DNA from: a virus
Direction: 5' to 3' (one strand)
Virus record (IMG/VR): IMGVR_UViG_3300005541_000008
Coordinates: 1 to 64,000 of that record
Length of the DNA: 64,000 nt
The notes beneath the pieces were generated by a model. That model ran no database searches. It saw only the letters and a list, made by a program, of their open reading frames with translations, and had not been told where the DNA came from. Numbering within the stretch: the first letter of the stretch is position 1; every line of letters starts with the position of its first letter. Of the stretch, positions 31,490-38,819 are shown in pieces. A program made the translations under genes and the position numbers.

Positions 31490-31842
31490 TGGGGAGGGTG
31501 AGGAGGTGGTTGAAGGATATCTTCGATCCGAGGGAGCCTCCTTCACTCCTCGCGGCGCTCGAGATCGAGTTCCTAAAGCAGCAGAACGCGGCGCTTATGC
31601 GCGAAAGGGCGTATGTGGACCGCGAGAGGTTGTATCTTAGGCAGTTATGGCTTATTGTCGAGGCGCTCAAAGCCTGGGAAGGGATTTCGAATCGCTTTTG
31701 TGTAGGACCAGGGGATAAGTGTTTGAAGTGCGCTGCGGCTGGGCGTCTCGCGGATACGATACGAAACTCGGTGCTGGAGGTGTCGTTTAAGGAGGGCAAG
31801 GGTGCAGAGACCGAGAGTGAGTCTATTTCCAGGGCCGAATGA
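31486..31842 (+). CDS. Helical protein with a CxxC pair
   Basis: 118 aa. A coiled-coil-like stretch (LKQQNAALMRERAYVDRERL) precedes CVGPGDKCLKC. GTG at 31486 or ATG at 31489. Overlaps both neighbours. Unknown function. Confidence 0.5.
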   Translation: MMGRVRRWLKDIFDPREPPSLLAALEIEFLKQQNAALMRERAYVDRERLYLRQLWLIVEALKAWEGISNRFCVGPGDKCLKCAAAGRLADTIRNSVLEVSFKEGKGAETESESISRAE

Positions 31843-32047
31843 GCCGCCTTGTCAGTATCGGTTCCCTTTGGTTTGCAGGGTTGCGCGACGTCTCAAGAAA
31901 GAGAACCCTAAGCTCGCGAAGATGTTTTTAGAGGAAGCGCGGGAGTGTGAGACGTATAAGCGCCTTGTGAAGCTTGCTGAGTGTTATGTAGAGCTTTACA
32001 CGCCGAGGGCGGTTGAAATTGTTGAGGACGTAGCACGGAAGATGTAG
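31802..32047 (+). CDS. Small helical protein
   Basis: 81 aa, GTG start, overlapping the previous gene by 41 bp. Helical with scattered Cys (CQYRFPLVCRVARRLKKEN). Unknown function. Confidence 0.5.
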   Translation: MQRPRVSLFPGPNEPPCQYRFPLVCRVARRLKKENPKLAKMFLEEARECETYKRLVKLAECYVELYTPRAVEIVEDVARKM

Positions 32048-32058
32048 GGAGTAGCTCG

Positions 32059-32244
32059 ATGTGCGGCACACAGCGCACAGTGGTTCTGGTTCACAAGGGG
32101 TGCAAGGGTCTCGTGATTGAAGACAGAAAACGCCCCCCTTACGTTTATGAGCGCGACGATGGTACGCGGGAGTATCATTTCGCGCTCGTTTGCGTTAAGT
32201 GCAGGGTTGAGATTTTAGGGGACGATATGCTCGAGGACGTGTAG
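32059..32244 (+). CDS. Small zinc-ribbon protein
   Basis: 61 aa with KGCKGLV ... CVKCRVE, a partial zinc-ribbon pattern, and a strand-rich middle. GTAGCTCG region upstream without a strong ribosome site. Unknown function. Confidence 0.5.
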   Translation: MCGTQRTVVLVHKGCKGLVIEDRKRPPYVYERDDGTREYHFALVCVKCRVEILGDDMLEDV

Positions 32245-32261
32245 AGGAGGGTGATTGAGAT

Positions 32262-32720
32262 ATGTGTTGCGGGGACATTCTTATTTGGCCCGAGGTTGAG
32301 GAAGAAGAAGGGGCGCATCTTGGTCGATGCTCGGTAACCGGGCGGGGTTTGGTCGCCCCGTTAGAATCCTCCCGACCGACGGGATTCCCGGTCCGCCGTC
32401 GGGCCCCTTTACTTAAGGGAGGGAGGGTGGTTGTCGGGGTTGTGCTAGGTATGGCGCTGTCGCTCGGCACAGTACACGCAGAACACCTCTATCCTCAGGG
32501 CGAGGACCAGGCCGACCAGCCGTGTAAGTATCGCGCGGATGGGGAGCCTTATGGGTGTAGTGCTGAGGAGGCGGTGAAGGAAGAGATAAGGGCGGCTTCG
32601 CGTAAGAACGACCGCGAGCTGTTGAAGGGTAAGGGGCTGCGCGTCGAGGCGCGGGATAGGGGGGTGACGAGTGCTCACGAAAGAGACGAGAAGGCGGGTG
32701 ATCGAGAGCTTAGAAGATGA
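32262..32720 (+). CDS. Exported protein; start uncertain
   Basis: The frame is open from the ATG at 32262, but a clear signal peptide (VVVGVVLGMALSLGTVHA) begins at the GTG at 32427. That GTG follows AAGGGAGG and three hairpins (32339-32419). If it is the true start, the product is about 97 aa, with one Cys pair (QPCKYRADGEPYGC) and a charged helical tail, located outside the cytoplasm. The stretch before it is probably a structured leader. Confidence 0.5.
   Translation: MCCGDILIWPEVEEEEGAHLGRCSVTGRGLVAPLESSRPTGFPVRRRAPLLKGGRVVVGVVLGMALSLGTVHAEHLYPQGEDQADQPCKYRADGEPYGCSAEEAVKEEIRAASRKNDRELLKGKGLRVEARDRGVTSAHERDEKAGDRELRR
32339..32419 (+). promoter_or_regulatory. Candidate structured leader
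   Basis: Three stems in 80 nt: a GGGCG/CGCCC (or CGGGG/CCCCG) hairpin, a perfect 7-bp stem CCGACGG/CCGTCGG (32376-32382 with 32396-32402), and CCCTT/AAGGG (32405-32409 with 32415-32419). The last stem covers part of the AAGGGAGG ribosome site of the GTG at 32427, so translation could be controlled by folding. Confidence 0.4.
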
Positions 32721-33042
32721 GGTGTCCGGACACTTAGAAGGGGGGCATCCTCACTCCGTCGATTGTTGCTGCTCGGCGTGTAAAACGTTGGAGGAATTGA
32801 AGCAGGAGGAAGAGAGGTGCACGGTGGCGGAAAGAACAGGGCCAAAGCCCTCAGATAAGACGCTGATCGTAAAAGGGCTTCGCGAGGGCAAATTCACGAC
32901 GTGTAGAGGGACGAAGGAACGCCTGCATGAGTTGATTGTGTACTGGGCGGGGTTTGATACGTGCCCGTTGTGCGAGTGTAGAAGGTTGTTGGGTAGTGCA
33001 CCGAGAGACGAGCCACGGGCGAGGCATGATATGGGAGGATAG
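32671..33042 (+). CDS. Cys-rich protein, unknown
   Basis: 123 aa. SVDCCCSACKTLEELK and CPLCECRRLLG give two Cys clusters that may each bind zinc, and a His-rich HLEGGHPHS precedes them. GTG start within the previous gene. Unknown function. Confidence 0.5.
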   Translation: MLTKETRRRVIESLEDEVSGHLEGGHPHSVDCCCSACKTLEELKQEEERCTVAERTGPKPSDKTLIVKGLREGKFTTCRGTKERLHELIVYWAGFDTCPLCECRRLLGSAPRDEPRARHDMGG

Positions 33043-33047
33043 CGGTG

Positions 33048-33131
33048 ATGGACGATCTGCTTAAGGCGATAGGGGTTTTGGGGTTGGCGGTTGTGGCTAT
33101 TATCTTGGTGGTTGGTTCTTTGCACAGGTAA
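33048..33131 (+). CDS. 27-residue membrane micropeptide
   Basis: MDDLLKAIGVLGLAVVAIIL then VVGSLHR: one hydrophobic helix with a charged N-terminus. GGGAGGATAGC lies before the start. It fills the gap between two genes. Function unknown. Confidence 0.5.
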   Translation: MDDLLKAIGVLGLAVVAIILVVGSLHR

Positions 33132-33142
33132 AGGAGCGGGTT

Positions 33143-33481
33143 GTGATCGAAATTGTGGTTGTCACGTCGGAGATCGTGAAACAAGAGGGCGGCGAGAGCT
33201 ACCCTAACGTACGGGTCGCGAAGTACGCGGTTGAGGAGGAAAAGATTGGGGAGAGGGTTGCAAGGGTGGCTCAACGCCTCGAGATTGAGAGTACGGCGAG
33301 AGAGAGTGATGTGGTAGTGATTGTAGCGCGGAAGAGGCAGGTAGGGCTTGTGGGGTTTAAGCCCGTAACTGATGTGTATGAGTTTGGAATGGAGACGAAG
33401 CGGGTCGAGACCTTGGTGAATCTCCTTGCGGAGGAGTGCGTTGAGGGTGGGTGGATGAGGTTTAATCACGATGGCGCTTGA
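33143..33481 (+). CDS. Unknown alpha/beta protein
   Basis: 112 aa, GTG start after AAAGGAG. Alternating strands (MIEIVVVTSEIV and SDVVVIVARKRQVGLVGF) with one Cys. No family recognised. Confidence 0.5.
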   Translation: MIEIVVVTSEIVKQEGGESYPNVRVAKYAVEEEKIGERVARVAQRLEIESTARESDVVVIVARKRQVGLVGFKPVTDVYEFGMETKRVETLVNLLAEECVEGGWMRFNHDGA

Positions 33482-33836
33482 GATACCGCGATTTATATTT
33501 CCGGCACCCTTTCCCCGCGGTAGCGATAGTGCTCAGGAGATAGCGGTAAAGTACGGGATGAGTGAGAATATTTTTATCGTGGATGGCAGGGTGTTGTTGG
33601 ATCTGGATTTCTTGCTCTCTTACTGTAAACTCGACCCTCTCGGGCTGGGGTTTTGTATATTGTTTAGATATATGCGTGGCGACACGACAAGGCAACAGTT
33701 TAGCACAGAGGAGAAGCGAGATTTTTGGTTTGATGAGTTGCGGGAACGGATAAGCTTCTCGGAGGAGTTTAGGAAGATTGCGAGGAGAGCGGAGGGGCGA
33801 GGTGAGCAAACACTTGGTTACCATCGAACAGGCTAA
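33471..33836 (+). CDS. Unknown protein
   Basis: 121 aa. Aromatic N-terminal half (EIPRFIFPAPFPRG), a middle resembling a short ligand loop, and a basic helical end. Overlaps the next gene by 35 bp. Unknown function. Confidence 0.5.
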   Translation: MALEIPRFIFPAPFPRGSDSAQEIAVKYGMSENIFIVDGRVLLDLDFLLSYCKLDPLGLGFCILFRYMRGDTTRQQFSTEEKRDFWFDELRERISFSEEFRKIARRAEGRGEQTLGYHRTG

Positions 33837-34080
33837 CGGGTATAAACTCGTGGTCGACCTGCGTTACGTTATAGCTGTGTCTGTTATAAACCATGACAAG
33901 CTTCGTGTTAGGCTCGTTACCGGCGAAACGATGAACTTACATTTTGATATCACAAAGGAAAGGGACGACGCCTATCACGAAGTGAGAGAGCGGTGGTACT
34001 TCTGCGGGGATTTCGAAGAAGTGGCCGTAAGAGCAGGGAACACGGAGGTCAGCGAGGAGGGGAAGCGTGCACCTGACTGA
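33802..34080 (+). CDS. Unknown beta-rich protein
   Basis: 92 aa from the GTG at 33802 (GGAGGGG site). Strand-rich (YKLVVDLRYVIAVSVINHDK) with a late helix. Unknown function. Confidence 0.5.
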   Translation: MSKHLVTIEQANGYKLVVDLRYVIAVSVINHDKLRVRLVTGETMNLHFDITKERDDAYHEVRERWYFCGDFEEVAVRAGNTEVSEEGKRAPD

Positions 34081-34306
34081 AGAGCCAAAGCCCGGGGATG
34101 TGGTGTTGTTGTGCGGGCACGGGGACGAGCATCACGTCTATAAATTTAGCGCGCCTGTACGGACTATAACGCCTTGGGGCTATTCGCTCTTTGCCCAGTG
34201 GATAGCGGCGTGTGATGCGTGTTTCGAGAAGTGCGGGCCGAACAATGCGGCGAGTATCCGGATAACAAATCACGGTATCTGGAGAGGGGAGACACGTGAC
34301 GTATAA
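34067..34306 (+). CDS. Small Cys/His protein
   Basis: 79 aa, GTG start. GDVVLLCGHGDEHHVYKF and CDACFEKCG suggest a metal site. Overlaps neighbours by 11-14 bp. Unknown function. Confidence 0.5.
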   Translation: MHLTEEPKPGDVVLLCGHGDEHHVYKFSAPVRTITPWGYSLFAQWIAACDACFEKCGPNNAASIRITNHGIWRGETRDV

Positions 34307-34667
34307 GGCGTTCCTAGATCGGATTATCGATGACGGCGAAGCGTGGGCTGAGAGAGACTACGGCGAGGGAAACCTTAAGCTCGCAGGGGCGATTGCGGGC
34401 TTCGAGGCGTGTAGGGATAAGGAGCCGAAGGAGATTCGCGAGCTGCTCGATAAAGCGCACGTTGAGACTATGGAGGCTGCAGGGCGGAAGGACGCGAAGT
34501 ATTGGTGGTTTCGGGTTTATGAAGCTGAGGTGGAGTGGGTCGCGAATTGTGTAAGTGCGATGTTGGTGGTGGAGGGCAAGAAGCCGATTTCGGAAGTGAC
34601 CGCGGGAGGGTTTGATAAGGTGTGTCGCGTGCTAGGGATCAGGAAGGAAAGGCCCTTGTGGGAGTAG
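34296..34667 (+). CDS. Helical protein, unknown
   Basis: 123 aa, mostly helical with a Trp/Tyr-rich segment (KDAKYWWFRVYEAEVEWV). GTG start. No motif recognised. Confidence 0.5.
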   Translation: MTYKAFLDRIIDDGEAWAERDYGEGNLKLAGAIAGFEACRDKEPKEIRELLDKAHVETMEAAGRKDAKYWWFRVYEAEVEWVANCVSAMLVVEGKKPISEVTAGGFDKVCRVLGIRKERPLWE

Positions 34668-34671
34668 TGAG

Positions 34672-34860
34672 ATGGATGAGAGGTGTCTTAAGACGATAGA
34701 GCTTCAGGATGAGGCGGGACGTGGGACTTCGATTGCGTTTGTGTGTGGGTTGCTCGTTGATCATAAGGGGCCGCACATTTCAAGCGGGAGCGAACACGTG
34801 GGGGAGCATAAAGAGTGGTGCGTGTCGTGGGTGAATCGGGACGAGCCGTATCTCGTGTGA
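34672..34860 (+). CDS. Small zinc-binding phage protein
   Basis: 62 aa. VCGLLVDHKGPHIS is a C-G-x-x-x-D-H-x-G-P-H motif I associate with small phage metal-binding proteins; another Cys lies near each end. GGGAG site upstream. Unknown function. Confidence 0.55.
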   Translation: MDERCLKTIELQDEAGRGTSIAFVCGLLVDHKGPHISSGSEHVGEHKEWCVSWVNRDEPYLV

Positions 34861-35024
34861 GACCTGAGGTGAAGGAGTCGTCCTCGGGTTATTGGTTGGT
34901 TTGGTGGAGTCGTGACCTCTGGATCCAGTTTCCGAAGGGGAGGGAAGCCACTCTAGCCGACGGTTTTGGGTGGGTTACTGAAGGACATGTCGCGGAGGCT
35001 AATCTCCTAACTCGGTCGAGGTAG
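34857..35024 (+). CDS. Small aromatic-rich protein
   Basis: 55 aa from the GTG at 34857, overlapping the previous stop as GTGA. Trp/Tyr-rich (SGYWLVWWSRDLWIQF). Probably a small beta domain. Unknown function. Confidence 0.5.
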   Translation: MRPEVKESSSGYWLVWWSRDLWIQFPKGREATLADGFGWVTEGHVAEANLLTRSR

Positions 35025-35027
35025 GGC

Positions 35028-35333
35028 ATGGTTCCGATCTACTCTCTAATCCCAGGGCGCATTCGTGGCGCGCTCCACCGATACGTCGAGCATCACATCC
35101 CGACTGGAGATTTCCTACGCGCAGTGCTCGAGAACGATCTCAAGAACGCCTTTGCTCTTGCGGACGACGACTGTCTCGCGGCGCTCTTTCACATTGTTGC
35201 GTTTTGTTATAATGAGATCCCCGGTCCGTGTTGGGGCTCGAAGGAAGCGTTTCGTGAGTGGGTTGGGGCGAGGGATTTGGACGCAGGGGGTGAGTGCGTG
35301 ACTTGCGGGAGGAGGGGGCAGGGTGATTCTTAA
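35028..35333 (+). CDS. Conserved phage protein with C-terminal Cys pair
   Basis: 101 aa. IRGALHRYVEHHIPTGDFLR and AVLENDLKNAFALADDD match, to my recollection, a small helical protein family widespread in phages and plasmids with no assigned role. This copy ends CVTCGRRG. Overlaps the next gene by 11 bp. Confidence 0.6.
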   Translation: MVPIYSLIPGRIRGALHRYVEHHIPTGDFLRAVLENDLKNAFALADDDCLAALFHIVAFCYNEIPGPCWGSKEAFREWVGARDLDAGGECVTCGRRGQGDS

Positions 35334-35709
35334 TGAGGGCGATGAGATGATCTGCGTTTGGACGATCGCGGGACGCAACCGCGACTTCCAAGCGTATCTT
35401 TGCCGGAGAGCGGAAGGGAAGAAGCTCCATCTCGAGTACAGGTTTCGGTATTATGTTGATGATAAGGTGTTTGATAGTAAGGATAGGAAGTCGTGGTACG
35501 CTTTTGAAGCTACGGGCACGGAGGATGAGGCGATCGAGAAGATCGATTTTATGTGCGAGAATATTGTCGGAGAGGGATTTGCTAAGGTTGACGACGCATT
35601 TCTCGGTGCTGTGGTAGATAAGGTGGTTGTGCGCGGAGGGATAGATAAGTTCGAAGAGCTTATGAAGGGCAAGCCTTACATGCATTGGAGGGTGGAGAAG
35701 CTGCACTGA
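35323..35709 (+). CDS. Unknown protein
   Basis: 128 aa from the GTG at 35323 (or the ATG at 35347). Strand-rich first half and helical second half. No family recognised. Confidence 0.5.
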   Translation: MILNEGDEMICVWTIAGRNRDFQAYLCRRAEGKKLHLEYRFRYYVDDKVFDSKDRKSWYAFEATGTEDEAIEKIDFMCENIVGEGFAKVDDAFLGAVVDKVVVRGGIDKFEELMKGKPYMHWRVEKLH

Positions 35710-35767
35710 TGGGTAAGGGGCACCGCTCAAGGCGGGGCTGTGTTTGAGATGCTTTGGGAGGGGGTAG

Positions 35768-36145
35768 GTGGACTACGAGTTTTATTGGATTCTCAAAGAC
35801 GGCCAACCTGTTCCCGAGCCGGATGTGATAAAGTGGGCGGAGTGGATGAAGGTCGCGGATCGGAAGGTTGCGAAAACCGACATGACTACTGCCCTGGGGA
35901 GGTTTCACGTCTCGACGATATTTTTAGGGTTCAACCATAACTTCGTCGATGACGGCCCGCCTATACTCTTCGAGACGGCGGTGTTTGATCGAACGGGAGG
36001 CGTGAATTTTCGGCCGATAGAGATGCGGAGATATGCGACTTTGGACGAAGCCTTAGCAGGGCACGAGGAAGTAGTTGGGGAGGTGGCGCGTCTGAAGATT
36101 TGGCCGGATCGGGATTGTGTTGAGGAACCGGAGCACGGGTTGTGA
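35768..36145 (+). CDS. Conserved phage protein, unknown
   Basis: 125 aa. DGQPVPEPDVIKWAEWMKVA, VSTIFLGFNHNFVDDGPPIL and LDEALAGHEEVV are blocks I recall from a family frequent in phage genomes. No function is assigned. GGGAGGGG site before the GTG. Confidence 0.6.
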   Translation: MDYEFYWILKDGQPVPEPDVIKWAEWMKVADRKVAKTDMTTALGRFHVSTIFLGFNHNFVDDGPPILFETAVFDRTGGVNFRPIEMRRYATLDEALAGHEEVVGEVARLKIWPDRDCVEEPEHGL

Positions 36146-36345
36146 AGAAGGTGGTGTTGTTGCTTATTTGGGTTCTCTGGATGAATCAGTCAGGCAACGG
36201 TTGGGTGCGATGGGCGATGTTCGACAGAGAGGATTACTGTGTTGCTACGAGACTGCTTTTTGAGGGAGCCGATAAAATGGCTAACAACAAGAACATACAG
36301 ATGCTTTGCCTGCCGGAAGGCGTGAAGCCTGGGGCTAAGATTTGA
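36142..36345 (+). CDS. Exported small protein
   Basis: 67 aa with a signal peptide (MKKVVLLLIWVLWMNQSGNG) and two Cys (YCVATRLL, MLCLPEG) that may form a disulfide outside the cytoplasm. GTGA overlap with the previous gene. Unknown function. Confidence 0.55.
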   Translation: MKKVVLLLIWVLWMNQSGNGWVRWAMFDREDYCVATRLLFEGADKMANNKNIQMLCLPEGVKPGAKI

Positions 36346-36542
36346 ATAAGGGCTTAGTTGCGCGGGCGTGGAGTATGCGTGTTTTTTACTTCGTTGTGGG
36401 ATATACATGCGGGGTTTGGGTGGTGTTGTATAACGCGCCGCACTTAGTAGGGCTCGGACTCGAGAGTTGGGTAGTTGGTGTGTTGTCGTGCGTTGGGGGC
36501 TTTTTCTCGGCGGAGTTTGTGTGGAAGAGGCTAGGAAAGTGA
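36342..36542 (+). CDS. Small membrane protein
   Basis: 66 aa from a TTG start. Two hydrophobic segments (VFYFVVGYTCGVWVVLY and VVGVLSCVGGFFSAEFV) and a basic end. It ends just before the structured RNA candidate. Possibly holin-like; unproven. Confidence 0.5.
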   Translation: MNKGLVARAWSMRVFYFVVGYTCGVWVVLYNAPHLVGLGLESWVVGVLSCVGGFFSAEFVWKRLGK

Positions 36543-36546
36543 TAAT

Positions 36547-36739
36547 AGGTGGGCGGCGTGGAGGCTCTGGCGGGGCCTCAATAGACACGCAATAGGTTGA
36601 GCGCAGCCGGGTCACGGCGCTAGGGTCCATAGCTCGGCTGAGGCGCCTCAGGGTCCGATAAGTGGCTAGGGCGAGCCGGCCGGTCAGTGCGCACTATCCG
36701 ACGTTAAGCGCGGAGCGGGTAGAAATCCCGCCCCACCTT
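36547..36739 (+). ncRNA. Candidate structured RNA with a tRNA-like end
   Basis: AGGTGGG (36547-36553) pairs with CCCACCT (36732-36738). Directly before the latter is a 5-bp stem with a 7-nt loop (GCGGG, TAGAAAT, CCCGC, 36715-36731). A 7-bp acceptor stacked on a 5+7+5 arm is exactly tRNA geometry, but 160 nt lie between the arms, where a GAGGC/GCCTC hairpin, GGCGC/GCGCC pairing and the palindrome AGTGCGCACT occur. The T-loop lacks TTC. It is not a tmRNA by its 5' end. The interval has no ORF. Confidence 0.4.
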
Positions 36740-36753
36740 TAGAAGGAACAACC

Positions 36754-36909
36754 GTGAGCAACGGGAAAGAGTACGATTGGGAGACCGCGTGTCCTAAGCG
36801 CGCGGATGCGCAACATTGTAATTGTTGGTATGATGGGGAGAAGTGTTGTGCGTGCGGGGCACCGGAGATGACCGCGGAGGAGAAAAAGGAAGCGGGGGCG
36901 GAGGAGTAA
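36754..36909 (+). CDS. Small Cys-rich protein
   Basis: 51 aa from the GTG at 36754, after AGAAGGA. CPKRADAQHCNCWYDGEKCC plus CGAPE gives a compact zinc-binding pattern. The stop overlaps the next ATG (TAATG). Function unknown. Confidence 0.5.
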   Translation: MSNGKEYDWETACPKRADAQHCNCWYDGEKCCACGAPEMTAEEKKEAGAEE

Positions 36910-37124
36910 TGCTAATGAGTCACGATTTGAACCTACTCGCGGCTATCGCTGCGCTATTTTCTTCTGCCCTCCTCCTTCTAAAGCACAAGAGGAGAAATAG
37001 TCGGGGCATACTCGTGCGGGAAGCGCTCGCCGGAAAGAGAGCGATGTTCTGGGATATGTGGTTTAGTGGGCTCTTGGCCGGGTTGTGTTTGTTGAATTTG
37101 TGGATCTTTCTTAAGGGGAGGTGA
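36909..37124 (+). CDS. Small two-helix membrane protein
   Basis: 71 aa from the ATG at 36909. Helices LNLLAAIAALFSSALLLL and DMWFSGLLAGLCLLNLWIFL are separated by a basic loop. Start overlaps the previous stop by 1 bp. Holin-like topology, unproven. Confidence 0.55.
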   Translation: MLMSHDLNLLAAIAALFSSALLLLKHKRRNSRGILVREALAGKRAMFWDMWFSGLLAGLCLLNLWIFLKGR

Positions 37125-37513
37125 GTATGGTTAAGAGAAACGTTGTCCATAAGGGGTGTGGTGGTTCCCTCTTCACGCAGGGTGGCAAGGTGTTGTGTTC
37201 GAAATGTAAGCTGTTGCGTCATGTGAATGAGGATGAGGAGAGGAGAGTTGCGACGAGGAACGAGGATGAGGATTGGCTTTTTAATTATGCGGTGCTCTAC
37301 GGGATTTTGGACGCTGAGCAGAGCGTTGTGATTCCGGAGCCGGAGCCCGTTCCAGAACCAGAACCGGTTCTCGAGCCCGGGGGTGGAGAGTTTGGCGGGG
37401 CGGGAGCCGAGGGGAGCTTTGCGGACGCGCCGGCGCCCGAAGCTCAGGAACACGCTGACGTAGCACCGCCGCCCGATGTTGACGTAACGCCGGATCCCGG
37501 AGGGGAGGCCTAA
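37121..37513 (+). CDS. Zinc ribbon with acidic Pro/Glu tail
   Basis: 130 aa. HKGCGGSL and VLCSKCKLL form an N-terminal zinc ribbon. A helical stretch and a long Pro/Glu/Asp/Ala-rich tail follow, an arrangement similar to the 20019 protein. GTGA overlap with the previous gene. Unknown function. Confidence 0.55.
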   Translation: MSMVKRNVVHKGCGGSLFTQGGKVLCSKCKLLRHVNEDEERRVATRNEDEDWLFNYAVLYGILDAEQSVVIPEPEPVPEPEPVLEPGGGEFGGAGAEGSFADAPAPEAQEHADVAPPPDVDVTPDPGGEA

Positions 37514-37719
37514 TGTTAGGGCCGGGCAGGTACGACGACCTCTGCAACGAGGCGCGAAGGAAATCGGGGGCAGTGGGCGCTGCGTTGATTATCTTCGGTG
37601 GCAAGGACGGTCACGGGTTTTCGGTACAGGCGCCTATCTTCGTGCTTAACGATTTACCGGGCGTGTTGCGGTATATGGCGGACGAGATTGAGAAGGACTT
37701 AAGCTCACGGGTCGTCTAA
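37513..37719 (+). CDS. Small unknown protein
   Basis: 68 aa, compact alpha/beta (GAALIIFGGKDGHGFSVQ and LPGVLRYMADEIEK). The ATG overlaps the previous stop. Its 3' end runs 15 bp into the tRNA-Gln gene, so processing of that tRNA would cut its mRNA. Confidence 0.55.
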   Translation: MLGPGRYDDLCNEARRKSGAVGAALIIFGGKDGHGFSVQAPIFVLNDLPGVLRYMADEIEKDLSSRVV

Positions 37720-37779
37720 TTGGCAGGACGACGGACTCTGAATCCGTAAACGGGGGTTCGATGCCCTCCCCGTGAACCA
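37705..37779 (+). tRNA. tRNA-Gln (CUG)
   Basis: Acceptor TCACGGG/CCCGTGA, anticodon stem ACGGA/TCCGT with loop CTCTGAA giving anticodon CUG, T-arm GGGGG-TTCGATG-CCCTC, discriminator A and an encoded CCA (37777-37779). It would read CAG codons. The encoded CCA is typical of bacterial or phage tRNAs. Confidence 0.9.
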
Positions 37780-37789
37780 AGGAGGCGCG

Positions 37790-37939
37790 ATGAAGGTAAG
37801 GTGTCGGTGGTGCAAGAAGAACTGCGTAGAGCTGACGTTCTTTACGTGGTTAGTGTATCGAACATGGGGAACGCTGCTCTACGCAATTGTGCCGTGTGAT
37901 GATTGCTATGTAGATGTGGCAAACTGTTTTAGGGACTAG
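37790..37939 (+). CDS. Small zinc-ribbon protein
   Basis: 49 aa from the ATG at 37790 with AAGGAGGC upstream. CRWCKKNC and CDDCYVDVANC form a clean four-Cys ribbon. Overlaps the next GTG by 1 bp. Unknown function. Confidence 0.6.
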   Translation: MKVRCRWCKKNCVELTFFTWLVYRTWGTLLYAIVPCDDCYVDVANCFRD

Positions 37940-38793
37940 TGAAGAGGGGTGATGGGTGGGTAAGGAAAATGAAGCCGTGTATTCTCACCGTGAAGCGCGG
38001 GAGATATTATTGTGAGCAGCATAAGAGGTACTGCGTGCTCGATAAGAACCGGACAACCCCGACTTACCAGTGTCCTATGAGGGGGGAAGTGATAAAGATC
38101 CGCGCGAAGAAGAAGAGGGTGCCGAAGGCGCTCGAAGCCGCGTTTAACAGCGTTTACACGTTTACGGACACGCTGCGCGGGATCTTGGGTAAGTGCGGCT
38201 TCGTGGAGGGGTGTAAGATAGCGCGGATGCTCGTACATTGGAAGGGCGAGGTGGAGCGTCTCGTGGGGACAGAGGGGCAGCGTCCGGTCGATGTCGCGGC
38301 GAATATGCACACTGCAATCGACACGCTTATTGAAGAGGATAAAAGGAGGTCGCCGGATGAGTATGAGAAGGTGCGGTGCTCGAAGGGGTGCGCGTTCTGT
38401 TGCGAGTTGTATGTCACGGTTACTGAGCAGGAGGCTGAACTGCTTGTTGAAGGGGCGAAGGAGAACGGATGGGAGATTGATCGTGCTCGTCTCGAGAAGC
38501 AAATTTCATTTACTGACGGGAAGGCGTGGGCCGCTGCGCCGAGAGAGGAGAGAAGGTGCGTGTTTTTGGCGGAGAACGGTACGTGTGCGGTGTACGAGTA
38601 TAGGCCCATGGCGTGTAGGTGCTTGTTTGTGTTTAGTGAGCCGTCGGAGTGTAATGTCGAAACGAGCAAGCACGTTTGGAGGTTAGCTGTGATCGAGGCT
38701 GAGGTAGCGACGACAGCTGCGATCACGGTTCTTGGGACTGGCTCCTTAGCGGAGATGGTCCGTGCGAAGTTAGGGCAGAGTGGAGTTTTGTAG
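37939..38793 (+). CDS. YkgJ-like zinc or iron-binding cysteine protein
   Basis: 284 aa from the GTG at 37939 (the ATG at 37969 is possible). The C-terminal half carries CSKGCAFCCELYV and CVFLAENGTCAVYEYRPMAC, the cysteine layout of the YkgJ family of putative zinc or iron chelators. The N-terminal part has further Cys (PCILTVKRGRYYC, YCVLD) and a helical middle. It ends at the first repeat array. Activity unknown. Confidence 0.6.
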   Translation: MKRGDGWVRKMKPCILTVKRGRYYCEQHKRYCVLDKNRTTPTYQCPMRGEVIKIRAKKKRVPKALEAAFNSVYTFTDTLRGILGKCGFVEGCKIARMLVHWKGEVERLVGTEGQRPVDVAANMHTAIDTLIEEDKRRSPDEYEKVRCSKGCAFCCELYVTVTEQEAELLVEGAKENGWEIDRARLEKQISFTDGKAWAAAPREERRCVFLAENGTCAVYEYRPMACRCLFVFSEPSECNVETSKHVWRLAVIEAEVATTAAITVLGTGSLAEMVRAKLGQSGVL

Positions 38794-38819
38794 AGTAGGG
38801 GCGCGGCGAGGTAGCGTTT

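Noticed and set aside
36547-36739. tmRNA gene
   Set aside because: The 5' end lacks the conserved tmRNA start, the T-loop lacks TTC, and no tag-peptide reading frame is evident. Kept only as a candidate structured RNA.
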